From the IMG/VR virus record IMGVR_UViG_3300046810_000071, positions 1-37,869 of that record: 37,869 nt of DNA. One strand, 5' to 3'. Of the stretch, positions 1 through 6,080 are shown piece by piece. Positions within the stretch are counted from its first letter, which is position 1; each line of letters opens with the position of its first letter. Below the pieces are notes generated by a model. The model worked only from the letters and a program-made list of their open reading frames with translations. It had not been told where the DNA came from and did not search any database. A program made the position numbers and the translations under genes. The stretch is from a virus.

Positions 1-70
1 ACACCAGGCGCTTCCCGTCGCGAACCTGGCCGTAGTAGCGTCCGTCTGCGATTCGCACCGTGATGTTCAT
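1..70 (-). CDS. Unknown phage protein, 5' end only
   Basis: The first 23 codons of a minus-strand gene run off the left edge. The ATG at 70 follows a good Shine-Dalgarno (GGGGAGCGGAC then ATG). The visible N-terminus begins MNITVRIADGRYYGQVRDGK, which suggests a small beta-rich protein; no family is recognised. Upstream it has the same promoter, operator and leader cassette as the gene at 12569-13822, so it is probably the first gene of an operon continuing beyond the window. Existence is well supported by start, ribosome site and promoter; function is unknown. Confidence 0.7.
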   Translation of the reverse strand, partial: MNITVRIADGRYYGQVRDGKRLV

Positions 71-75
71 GTCCG

Positions 76-110
76 CTCCCCTTGTCGCTGTCGTTGTGCT
101 TACGAGTGGA
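76..110 (-). repeat. Duplicated 5' leader (copy 1)
   Basis: The leader between the promoter and the ATG at 70 is nearly the same as 13829-13864: on the minus strand CTCGTAAGCACAACGACAGC followed by GACAAGGGGAG. A weaker third version (GTAAGCACCGCGACGAAAGG) precedes the nuclease gene start at 11759. Conservation through to the Shine-Dalgarno suggests a translational enhancer or a recent duplication. Confidence 0.7.
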
Positions 111-140
111 ACTCTATGCGCATCCGCACGCCCAGCGCAA
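111..140 (-). promoter_or_regulatory. Promoter P1, sigma70-like
   Basis: Minus-strand -35 box TTGCGC at 140-135 and -10 box TAGAGT at 116-111 are separated by 18 bp. The same arrangement occurs at 13892-13863 (TTGTGC, 18 bp, TAACGT), also followed by TCYACTCGT. The dispersed operator at 144-162 abuts the -35 box. Conservation in two places supports the call; the start site is not known. Confidence 0.6.
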
Positions 141-143
141 CCA

Positions 144-162
144 CCTACTGAAAAGAGTATGT
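144..162 (+). promoter_or_regulatory. Dispersed operator, site 1
   Basis: CCTACTGAAAAGAGTATGT, one of eleven copies of consensus ACCTACTGAAAWGAGTAGGT. It lies three bases upstream of the -35 box of P1, where a bound protein could block or assist RNA polymerase. Confidence 0.8.
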
Positions 163-391
163 GTGCGAGACTTCGGCGCGTATATGCATGGCCGTTACAC
201 CTTTATTTACGCAAAGTAGCGGCCGGCATAACCCAGGGTGATAACCCCAGGTCATACCGGCCGAGCCCCGACACGGTGAGGGAAGCAGGGGGGCGAAGAA
301 ACGCAGTTATCGGGAGAGCGAAGCCCCTGCGCGCCGCCTATCTGAGGCGAACCACCCTGCACCCTTCACCGTGCCGGAGCACGTACTCATT
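163..391. other. Noncoding stretch with an inverted repeat
   Basis: There is no convincing gene between the dCMP deaminase stop at 392 and the operator at 144-162. An imperfect inverted repeat, GGCATAACCCAGGG at 225-238 against CCCCAGGTCATACC at 245-258, could form a hairpin downstream of the deaminase gene or act as a protein site. It lacks a clear T-run for a standard terminator. A plus-strand reading frame across this region has no ribosome site and looks spurious. Confidence 0.5.
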
Positions 392-399
392 TCAGTAGG
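383..399 (-). promoter_or_regulatory. Dispersed operator, site 2
   Basis: On the minus strand CCTACTGAAATGAGTAC. The site overlaps the end of the dCMP deaminase gene: its TAC TGA supplies the last codon (Tyr) and stop. It is followed by the 230 bp noncoding stretch. Confidence 0.75.
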
Positions 400-781
400 C
401 CACAACCACCCGCTTGATGCCCGCCGCAGTGATCAGGGTCGAGCACGCCGGGCAAGGCTTGCGGGTTACGTACAGCGTCGACCCTGGTAGCTCCGCCGGG
501 TCCGCATGCTCAATCGCGTTGCGCTCAGCGTGAGTTGCGGCGCAGTTGGCGTAATCGCTGTCCCGTGCACAGGCATCCACGTCCAGCCTTCCCCGGGGGC
601 AGTTACCGGCGGTAGCACACCCCGGGATCCCGGGTAGCAGACCGTTGTAGCCGACGCTGCGTACCCGGTTCCGGTCGTTCACGAGCACTGCCCCAACCTG
701 GGCCCTTGTGCAGTCAGCGCGAGTGGCGACCACAGCGGCTAGTGCGAGCCCCCACTCATCCCAGCTAGGACGCTCGCTCAC
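392..781 (-). CDS. dCMP deaminase family protein
   Basis: A 129-residue zinc-dependent deoxycytidylate deaminase, which would convert dCMP to dUMP, the substrate of the ThyX encoded just upstream. Visible features are the catalytic HAE motif (His84-Ala-Glu86) and the PCxxC zinc motif (Cys110, Cys113), plus extra cysteines at about 55-71 typical of this family. The GTG start at 781 overlaps the stop of the thioredoxin gene (GTGA), indicating translational coupling. The gene closes a nucleotide-metabolism run (ThyX, CxxC peptide, thioredoxin, deaminase). Length and motif spacing fit the family; substrate dCMP rather than another cytidine is inferred from context. Confidence 0.88.
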   Translation of the reverse strand: MSERPSWDEWGLALAAVVATRADCTRAQVGAVLVNDRNRVRSVGYNGLLPGIPGCATAGNCPRGRLDVDACARDSDYANCAATHAERNAIEHADPAELPGSTLYVTRKPCPACSTLITAAGIKRVVVAY

Positions 782-1014
782 GCACCCACCAGGGCCCGTA
801 TCTGCGCCTCAGTGGCCCCGCCCCGATGCTCGCGGATCACCTGGCCGTACTCGTCGTATACGCGGATCGTGGGAACCGCCCGGATGTCGAGCGCGCGACT
901 ATCGCCAGTCTCTACGTCGACGTACTCGCCAGCCTCCCCGGTCACGCGCTGAAAGTGCGGGTAAGTCTTCTTACAGGGGGCACACCAGGACGCCCCAAAG
1001 AACACCGGCTTCAC
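778..1014 (-). CDS. Thioredoxin-like protein
   Basis: A 78-residue minimal thioredoxin or glutaredoxin. The active site is Trp10-Cys11-Ala-Pro-Cys14, and a cis-proline loop (AVPTI, Pro48) follows at the expected place. It probably works as a disulfide reductant in the cytoplasm, for example for ribonucleotide reduction or a phage enzyme. The GTG start at 1014 overlaps the stop of the upstream 27-residue peptide gene, with GAGGA as ribosome site. It is shorter than host thioredoxins (about 105 residues), as is common for phage versions. Confidence 0.85.
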   Translation of the reverse strand: MKPVFFGASWCAPCKKTYPHFQRVTGEAGEYVDVETGDSRALDIRAVPTIRVYDEYGQVIREHRGGATEAQIRALVGA

Positions 1015-1094
1015 TCGTCATCCTCGCTGTCGTTGATGCATCGCCCGCCACCGCAGTACAGGCAATCGTCGTCGTCTTCAATCCAGCCGATCAC
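1011..1094 (-). CDS. 27-residue acidic CxxC peptide
   Basis: A tiny open frame lies exactly between ThyX and thioredoxin, joined to both by GTGA overlaps: its GTG at 1094 overlaps the ThyX stop and its TGA at 1013-1011 overlaps the thioredoxin GTG. The peptide reads [20 protein letters not shown] followed by NDSEDDE. It has three cysteines (CLYC and GRC) and eleven acidic residues, suggesting a zinc-binding or redox microprotein. The function is unknown. The main evidence that it is expressed is its double coupling to neighbours; it has no independent promoter. Confidence 0.6.
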   Translation of the reverse strand: MIGWIEDDDDCLYCGGGRCINDSEDDE

Positions 1095-1792
1095 TTGTCG
1101 GCACTCCCGTACGGCGTAGCCGGAACATCCTGGAACGAATTCGGGGCAAGGATCCGCAGGTAGTCGAGCGTCAGCCCCGCATACTCGCGAATCTCAGCGT
1201 CAGCGGCCACGTGCCAGCGCTTCCCGAGGACGTCCCGCCATGCCCGCAGGTTGCCGGTAACCACCATGTCGACCGGGGCGGCATTCGGCAGCACGCTTCG
1301 CGCAGCTTCCCTTGCCTGCTTGCGCTTGAGGCCACGGGCGGTGAGATCCTCGACGAGGAACTCATAGCGCTTGAGCGCATCGGCGTACGCGTTGGCAATG
1401 GCCGTTTCAGCCGGTGTGCCCACGGCCGCAGGCGGAATGACAGGCTCAGTGTCGGCGTAGTTCACGTACCGCTGAGACACGACCGAGAAACTCAGGTGCC
1501 GGTGCCGGGAAAGCTCAGCGAGCAGCGCCCGGGACACGCCCCGTACCAGGAAGCTCACGGAGGCATGCTCAAGCACGCTGTAGTGCCCCTGGGCGAGGAT
1601 GTTGGCCATGTATCCGGCGTTCTCCGCCGTGGCCGGATTGGGGCGAGCGAAGCTCTTGTAACAGAGCCGACCGGCCGACTCCCCCAGCGCATCCGAGTCG
1701 CGAACTTCCTGGTCTCCGATCGCGTCGTATCCGTAAGCGTCGAGCATCACGTGTTCGCGCATGATGGTGTGCGCCAGTACATCAATCCGCAT
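1091..1792 (-). CDS. thyX: Flavin-dependent thymidylate synthase ThyX
   Basis: A 233-residue FAD-dependent thymidylate synthase, making dTMP from dUMP with methylenetetrahydrofolate and NADPH. The signature RHRx7S is present (Arg96-His97-Arg98 to Ser106, then QRY). The start is the ATG at 1792 because GGAGAGAGCCC immediately precedes it; a longer frame to 1975 has no ribosome site. The Shine-Dalgarno is formed partly by the end of dispersed operator site 3, so binding there could affect transcription or initiation. It is the first gene of the run with the CxxC peptide, thioredoxin and dCMP deaminase, a dUMP-to-dTMP pathway. Confidence 0.93.
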   Translation of the reverse strand: MRIDVLAHTIMREHVMLDAYGYDAIGDQEVRDSDALGESAGRLCYKSFARPNPATAENAGYMANILAQGHYSVLEHASVSFLVRGVSRALLAELSRHRHLSFSVVSQRYVNYADTEPVIPPAAVGTPAETAIANAYADALKRYEFLVEDLTARGLKRKQAREAARSVLPNAAPVDMVVTGNLRAWRDVLGKRWHVAADAEIREYAGLTLDYLRILAPNSFQDVPATPYGSADK

Positions 1793-1801
1793 GGGCTCTC
1801 T

Positions 1802-1820
1802 CCTACTGAAATGAGTACGT
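1802..1820 (+). promoter_or_regulatory. Dispersed operator, site 3
   Basis: CCTACTGAAATGAGTACGT, nine bases before the ThyX ATG. On the coding strand its AGTAGG end runs into GGAGAG, the ThyX ribosome site. Confidence 0.8.
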
Positions 1821-1823
1821 CGG

Positions 1824-2018
1824 CTAGACGTAGGTTTCGCCAGCCAGGAAGCTAGCGAGTTGCAGAACGTCGAACGGCTCGGCGTTCCATTCGTTCTCGT
1901 CATCGTCGAGCAGCTTGCGGGCAACCTTCCAAGCGTCCACACGGTCGGCCATTTCCTCGGCCTTTCGCTGGGCAACGCCCGTCAGCGTCGGTGGCTTGAA
2001 TGCGGGCTCAGCGGCCAC
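1824..2018 (-). CDS. Small hypothetical protein (64 aa)
   Basis: Mostly helical, charged 64-residue protein with no recognised domain. The GTG start at 2018 overlaps the upstream gene's end by 11 bases, typical of coupled phage genes. It lies between the 57-residue gene and thyX in the same orientation. No cysteine motif, signal peptide or membrane segment is seen. Supported by position and tight packing only. Confidence 0.6.
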   Translation of the reverse strand: MAAEPAFKPPTLTGVAQRKAEEMADRVDAWKVARKLLDDDENEWNAEPFDVLQLASFLAGETYV

Positions 2019-2181
2019 AGTTACCCCCCAGGGTGCGAAGCAGCGGAACGGCCTCGGCGTGCGGGCGGATCACGCTGCTGATGACGTCGCCGTTGGCATT
2101 CGCGGTGACGAATTCGATGCGGCCGGTACCGGCAGGCTGAGTGGTGACGGTGTGGCCCGAGCGAAGGGTGAAGGTGCGCAT
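2008..2181 (-). CDS. Small hypothetical protein (57 aa)
   Basis: Begins MRTFTLRSGHTVTTQPAGTG and is probably a small beta-rich fold of unknown role. The ATG at 2181 is chosen because GGGGAGACACCAA precedes it; the longer frame to 2259 would run back through the early-promoter motif. That motif (2223-2239) lies about 42 nt upstream of the start, so the gene may begin a short transcript running through the 64-residue gene to thyX. Confidence 0.65.
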   Translation of the reverse strand: MRTFTLRSGHTVTTQPAGTGRIEFVTANANGDVISSVIRPHAEAVPLLRTLGGNCGR

Positions 2182-2222
2182 TTGGTGTCTCCCCGGCGTT
2201 GCGTTGGCTTCTGTCGGTGCTG

Positions 2223-2239
2223 GATCGCAAGGGTTTCCC
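2223..2239 (-). promoter_or_regulatory. Early-promoter motif, copy 1
   Basis: Minus strand GGGAAACCCTTGCGATC, one of seven copies, all in the same orientation. It sits just after the HNH gene stop and about 42 nt before the ATG at 2181. Confidence 0.65.
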
Positions 2240-2240
2240 G

Positions 2241-2939
2241 CTAGAAGGTTGCGGCCCACTCAGCGAGGCTCTTAGCGCCCTTGCTCAGGTTGCAGGGTGC
2301 GCAGGCAGGCAACAGGTTGTGCGCTGCGTCAGCCCCACCGCGAGAGATCGCAACCACGTGGTCTAGGTGCTCGGCCGGGTCTCCGCAGTAGGCGCAGGTT
2401 CCGCCGTAGGCAGCGAAGATCTCAGTACGGCTGTAGGGCGCATGGGGCACCCGTGCTTTGTGCGCGCGCCTCGCTGCGCTTGCCCTGTGCCGGACGTCTC
2501 GTGCATTCCGCGCGTAGCAGGCAGCACAGAGATTTTGCAGGTAGCGGCAACCTTGGCGACTCCCGCCGCACGCAGAACACGGGCGCAACCGGTGCCGCTC
2601 CCTTGCCGCTGCTCGTTCCACTTTCAGTGCCTGCGCATCAGCCTCGCGCTGCGCTATCCGTTCCAGTCGGCGGCGCTCACGGCTCTCGATCCACTCCGCA
2701 TGGCAGCGAGCGCAGTGCATGTCTGCATGGGACCCATACGAGCCTGTCTTTCCGGCACGGCCGATGCATCCCAGGGTGGCGCAGTTCCAGAATCCCGACG
2801 TGTCATCTGCGGCGCGCTTGTCCATCGCGGCGACGTACTGTGCGGCGGAACACTGCATGCACAGTTGTTCCAGTGCCCCAGTAGCCGTAGTAACTAGCCC
2901 CACGTATTCAGTTGAACCGCAGGTGTCGCATGTCTTCAT
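2241..2939 (-). CDS. HNH endonuclease with N-terminal zinc fingers
   Basis: A 232-residue protein with several CxxC pairs in the first 145 residues (Cys4/7, 27/30, 76/79, 121/124, 138/141), a basic helical stretch, and a C-terminal HNH nuclease: Cys182/Cys185, HLDH with His191 and His194, Asn208, Cys213/Cys216. The last 65 residues closely match those of the HNH gene at 8575-8997, so the two are paralogues. Free-standing HNH genes of this type are often homing endonucleases. The ATG at 2939 is preferred to a frame reaching 2993 because the early-promoter motif lies in that extension. No good Shine-Dalgarno precedes the ATG, so initiation may be near-leaderless. Confidence 0.85.
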   Translation of the reverse strand: MKTCDTCGSTEYVGLVTTATGALEQLCMQCSAAQYVAAMDKRAADDTSGFWNCATLGCIGRAGKTGSYGSHADMHCARCHAEWIESRERRRLERIAQREADAQALKVERAAARERHRLRPCSACGGSRQGCRYLQNLCAACYARNARDVRHRASAARRAHKARVPHAPYSRTEIFAAYGGTCAYCGDPAEHLDHVVAISRGGADAAHNLLPACAPCNLSKGAKSLAEWAATF

Positions 2940-2949
2940 GCCGGGTCTG

Positions 2950-2966
2950 GATAGCAAGGGTTTCCC
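2950..2966 (-). promoter_or_regulatory. Early-promoter motif, copy 2
   Basis: Minus strand GGGAAACCCTTGCTATC, ending 10 bases before the HNH ATG at 2939. With copy 1 it brackets the HNH gene, so the gene may have been inserted at, or duplicated with, this motif. Confidence 0.6.
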
Positions 2967-2977
2967 GGCACGCGAAA

Positions 2978-3005
2978 GGGCCCCCAGGAACATTCCCAGG
3001 GGCCC
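2978..3005 (-). terminator. Terminator after the sigma-like gene
   Basis: GGGCCCC/GGGGCCC hairpin with further pairing in the loop, followed on the minus strand by TTTC. It lies 20 bases past the stop of the sigma-like gene. Confidence 0.7.
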
Positions 3006-3024
3006 AACTCACCGCAGACGCAGG

Positions 3025-3849
3025 CTAGATCGCGTACGCCTCGCTGTAGAGGGTGGCAAAGCGCGCCTTGCCCTTGAAGCGGACAACCTTCACCCGGTCA
3101 CGCTGGATGCCGTAGTCAGCCGCGAGTTCATCGTCAAAGTCAATGCCGTACTCAGCAACCGGGTCGATTCCCGTCAGCGCCATGAGAACCGTCCGCTGTT
3201 GGTCGCCCATCTTGTTCAGCGTGTCGTGAACCTGCGTGGTGGTCTGCTTGCGGGCGGCCTGGTTGTAGTCGGCGGCCGTCAGCATGTCCTCGGGGATGCC
3301 GATGGTGCTGGCGATGTTCGCGCCGACCGTCGTGGGCTCGCTGTCGTCGCTGCCACCGGCCGGAGCATCCAAGTAGTCAAGCCCCTGGTACGAGAGCCGA
3401 GCGGCGTAGGCAAGTTCAGCGGACAGGGTGCGGAACTTCCCGCCCATCACGTCGGCATCCTGGACGATCTGCTCAGCGGCATACGCATCCCCCTTGGCGA
3501 TAGACACCGCCGCCTCAAAGCGCTGGGCCGTCGCCAGTGCAACCCCGGGGCGAGTCTCGACCTTACGGACGCTGGACATCACGCCGGTGATGGTGGTGTC
3601 TACGAACGTGAAGAACTGGGCCACGCTGTCCCCCTTGAAGTTGGGGAGGGCGGTCCAGATGGCAAGGCGACCTTCCTGGGCCAGATCCTCGGCGAGCGTG
3701 TGGTTGATACGTCCGCTGGTCGTCGCAGCGCGCTGGGCCAGGTAGACAACACGGTCGTCAAACTCAGCGAGGATGTGGGCAAGGGCCGATGCAGACTCGA
3801 TGTCGTTGCCCATGGCGGAACGGATCTGCTCGATGGTGACGTTGATCAT
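3025..3849 (-). CDS. RNA polymerase sigma-factor-like protein
   Basis: A 274-residue protein resembling sigma70-family factors. Residues 55-73 (DLAQEGRLAIWTALPNFKG) match the region 2 pattern D-L-x-Q-E-G-x-x-x-x-W-x-A-x-x-x-F. Residues 214-270 resemble region 4: GDQQRTVL, then an alpha-turn-alpha ending DYGIQRDRVKVVRFKGKARF. Such a protein would bind host core RNA polymerase and direct it to phage promoters; GGGAAACCCTTGCGATC is a candidate target. The ATG at 3849 has GGGAGGGAACCCC before it. A 296-base structured leader precedes it and a terminator follows, so it is probably its own unit. The spacer between the regions is acidic and unusual. The assignment rests on motif recognition only. 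Confidence 0.6.
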   Translation of the reverse strand: MINVTIEQIRSAMGNDIESASALAHILAEFDDRVVYLAQRAATTSGRINHTLAEDLAQEGRLAIWTALPNFKGDSVAQFFTFVDTTITGVMSSVRKVETRPGVALATAQRFEAAVSIAKGDAYAAEQIVQDADVMGGKFRTLSAELAYAARLSYQGLDYLDAPAGGSDDSEPTTVGANIASTIGIPEDMLTAADYNQAARKQTTTQVHDTLNKMGDQQRTVLMALTGIDPVAEYGIDFDDELAADYGIQRDRVKVVRFKGKARFATLYSEAYAI

Positions 3850-4115
3850 TTGGGGTTCCCTCCCGGTTTGCTGCGGCGATGGCTCAGAACTTAGGCGTGG
3901 CCGCTGGCATATGCAATCGACCCTTGCCCCCGTAGAGACCCACGGTGCCGGATCAAGGTTGTAGCTATTTCAAAGGCGTAACGGGGTCTCATCCCTAAGA
4001 TTGACAGGCGAGACCCTTTGGTAACGACGGGGTTACCGAGGATTTGCAGGTTCGAACACTGGTCACCCCGTCAGCTACCGTCCACCAAAAATTTCCTACG
4101 TGTGACCCACCCGAC
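3850..4115. other. Structured leader of the sigma-like gene
   Basis: Noncoding. It holds two hairpins, GGTCTC/GAGACC (3985-3990 with 4010-4015) and GGTAAC/GTTACC (4020-4025 with 4032-4037). Minus strand ACAACCTTGATCC near 3945-3957 is a degenerate relative of the early-promoter motif. No reading frame is convincing. The spacing of hairpins before an isolated regulator gene suggests attenuation or a protein-binding site. Confidence 0.45.
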
Positions 4116-4135
4116 ACCTACTCTTTTCAGTAGGT
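4116..4135 (-). promoter_or_regulatory. Dispersed operator, site 4
   Basis: Complete 7-bp inverted repeat, ACCTACT/AGTAGGT around GAAAAG on the minus strand. It lies 10 bases past the polymerase stop and at the head of the sigma gene leader. Confidence 0.85.
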
Positions 4136-4145
4136 GAACGCAGAG

Positions 4146-5999
4146 CTACACGTCGGCTCCGTAGAGTGAGCCCCAAGAGCGCTTACCAATCTCCGCCTCG
4201 GCCTCAATCGGCACGCCGAACAGATCGAACGTCATGCATCGCTCAATCTCGCGTGCGTAGTCCTCCGCCTCAGCGGCCGGAACACTCGCAAGTACTTCGT
4301 CATGGATCGGCAGGCGCATCGTGTCGAGTAGCCCGGCCTCTTCGATGTTGAGCAGCGATTGCCCGAGCACATCCCGCGCGGCACTCTGCACGGCGTAGTT
4401 GATGACGGCATACGTCCGGTGGCGATCCAGGGGCAGGCGCCGACCCGTGACCGACACGTGGACCATGCCTGTCTCGTACGCCTCGCGCTGCATGCGGTTA
4501 GACATGCGCTTGATCTCCGGGTAGGCCCGGTGGAAGGCGCCTAGCGCTGCCTCAAGCTCCGCCCGGGGTGCACCTGTCTGCCGCTCAAGCGCTGCCAGCC
4601 CTCCCCCGTACACGGTCCCGAATGCCATCTTCTTTGAGTTCTCGCGCTGATCCTTGGTGAAGTCAGGCCCGTAGACCATGGACGCCGTAAATGCGTGTAG
4701 GTCGGCACCCTGGGCTATCGCCTGTTTCATGCGCTTGACGTCACCGATAGCAGCGAGCACGCGCAGTTCCACGGCCTTGAAGTCGGTCGACACCATGACG
4801 TGACCGGGCTCCGCGAGTAGTGCCCGGCGAATCATCTGATCACGACTAGGCAGCGTTTGCAGCGCAGGCCGCGTGATGGACATACGGCCCGTGCGCGCAC
4901 GCATTGAGTTGATGAAACAGTGCACCCGGCCGTCAGCGTCGACAGTCTCAAGGAACGTGTCAGCGTACGAGGATCGCCACTTACCGGCGCGCTTGCTCTT
5001 GAGGATCGCCTCAGCGAGCGGGTTAGGTGTGCGGGATCCCAGGGGCTCACCAGACGCAAAGTCCAGATCGGCGAGCCGGTGAAGCACTGCCTTATCGACC
5101 TTGACGTTTCCGCTGGCCGTGGTCTCGGTGAGGATCTCGCCCATACCGGCCAGTGCCTCGGCGATCTGCTTGGGTGCGTTCACGTTCGCCACCCCATACC
5201 GCGCGGCTACGCCCGTGAACTCCAGTTCATCGTGCATCAGTTGGGACTGAAGCTGCCGCGTGTAGTCGACATCGAGCACCAGGCCGCGCCGCTGCATGAT
5301 CGAGCAGATACGGGCTAGCTCGTGCTCGTACTGAACCAGCTTCGCGGACACGCTGAGCATTTCCAGCTCCGCGCGGAGCGCCGGTTCCAGTCGGGCAGTC
5401 AGGATGACGTCAAGGCCCGCGTACAGGTTGTAGGTGGGGTGATCGAGCGGGATACCGGCCCACCCGGTCTCCTTGGTCAGCTTGAGGGACCGGAACACCG
5501 CTGTCAGGTCCCCTTGGGTGTCCGGCGCGGACGGGTCCACGTACCAGGCACACAACGGCTTCAGTGCGGTGCCGCGCCCACCTTCCTGGGGCTGACGGGG
5601 ATCAATCAGGCCAGCGAGTAGACGCGTGTCGGTCGTGCGCGGGGCAAGGCTCTCGATACTCTCGCCTGCATGCCGGTCAAGTACACACCAGTCAAACGGC
5701 GCGTTGTGAATCAGGAAGTGCGGGCGGATCCGGCGGAATACCCAAGTCACTACCTCCTGGAACCACCCGGCGCGCTCCCAGTGGATAACCCACCCGGTCC
5801 GCGCGTCGCCGAACTGAACGGTGCGCAGACGGTAGGTGTCGCTGTAGATGTCGAGACCCGTTGTCTCGGTGTCCAGCGCGATCGGTCCGCGATTGTTCGC
5901 GTCGATAATCCAGCGCTTGAATTCGTTGAGATCCTCGCGGGTCTCCGGAACCTTCACGGTGACGTCTTGTCCAGCAACCTGGTACGGGTAGATGCGCAC
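4146..5999 (-). CDS. Family A DNA polymerase with 3'-5' exonuclease
   Basis: A 617-residue replicative polymerase of the DNA polymerase I type without the 5' nuclease domain. The DEDD exonuclease comes first: DTETTGLD at 43-50, HNAPFD at 98-103, YAGLD at 192-196. The polymerase follows: motif A DFKAVELR at 405-412, motif B RENSKKMAFGTVYG at 451-464, motif C HDE near 571. All key acidic residues are present. The start is taken as GTG at 5999 because GAGAGGGGCGCAC precedes it; the ATG at 6014 has no ribosome site. Dispersed operators flank the gene at 6026-6045 and 4116-4135. It works with the primase-helicase immediately upstream. Confidence 0.92.
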   Translation of the reverse strand: MRIYPYQVAGQDVTVKVPETREDLNEFKRWIIDANNRGPIALDTETTGLDIYSDTYRLRTVQFGDARTGWVIHWERAGWFQEVVTWVFRRIRPHFLIHNAPFDWCVLDRHAGESIESLAPRTTDTRLLAGLIDPRQPQEGGRGTALKPLCAWYVDPSAPDTQGDLTAVFRSLKLTKETGWAGIPLDHPTYNLYAGLDVILTARLEPALRAELEMLSVSAKLVQYEHELARICSIMQRRGLVLDVDYTRQLQSQLMHDELEFTGVAARYGVANVNAPKQIAEALAGMGEILTETTASGNVKVDKAVLHRLADLDFASGEPLGSRTPNPLAEAILKSKRAGKWRSSYADTFLETVDADGRVHCFINSMRARTGRMSITRPALQTLPSRDQMIRRALLAEPGHVMVSTDFKAVELRVLAAIGDVKRMKQAIAQGADLHAFTASMVYGPDFTKDQRENSKKMAFGTVYGGGLAALERQTGAPRAELEAALGAFHRAYPEIKRMSNRMQREAYETGMVHVSVTGRRLPLDRHRTYAVINYAVQSAARDVLGQSLLNIEEAGLLDTMRLPIHDEVLASVPAAEAEDYAREIERCMTFDLFGVPIEAEAEIGKRSWGSLYGADV

Positions 6000-6025
6000 G
6001 TGCGCCCCTCTCATGCGAACGGGCC

Positions 6026-6045
6026 ACCCACTCTTTTCAGTAGGC
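6026..6045 (-). promoter_or_regulatory. Dispersed operator, site 5
   Basis: Minus strand GCCTACTGAAAAGAGTGGGT, in the gap between primase-helicase and polymerase, 26 bases before the polymerase GTG. Confidence 0.75.
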
Positions 6046-6080
6046 GACCCGTTACCGGTATTTGCGCTTGCGCGCTTGTG

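Noticed and set aside
60-398. 112-codon plus-strand frame over the left intergenic region
   Set aside because: It crosses P1, the operator and the inverted repeat, and lacks a Shine-Dalgarno.
1091-1975. 294-residue long form of ThyX
   Set aside because: The extension runs through operator site 3 and the 64-residue gene; the ATG at 1792 has the ribosome site and gives the family's usual length.
2719-3894. 391-codon plus-strand open frame
   Set aside because: It lies opposite the sigma-like and HNH genes, has no ribosome site, and the protein looks like GC-driven antisense reading (Arg/Gly/Val-rich).
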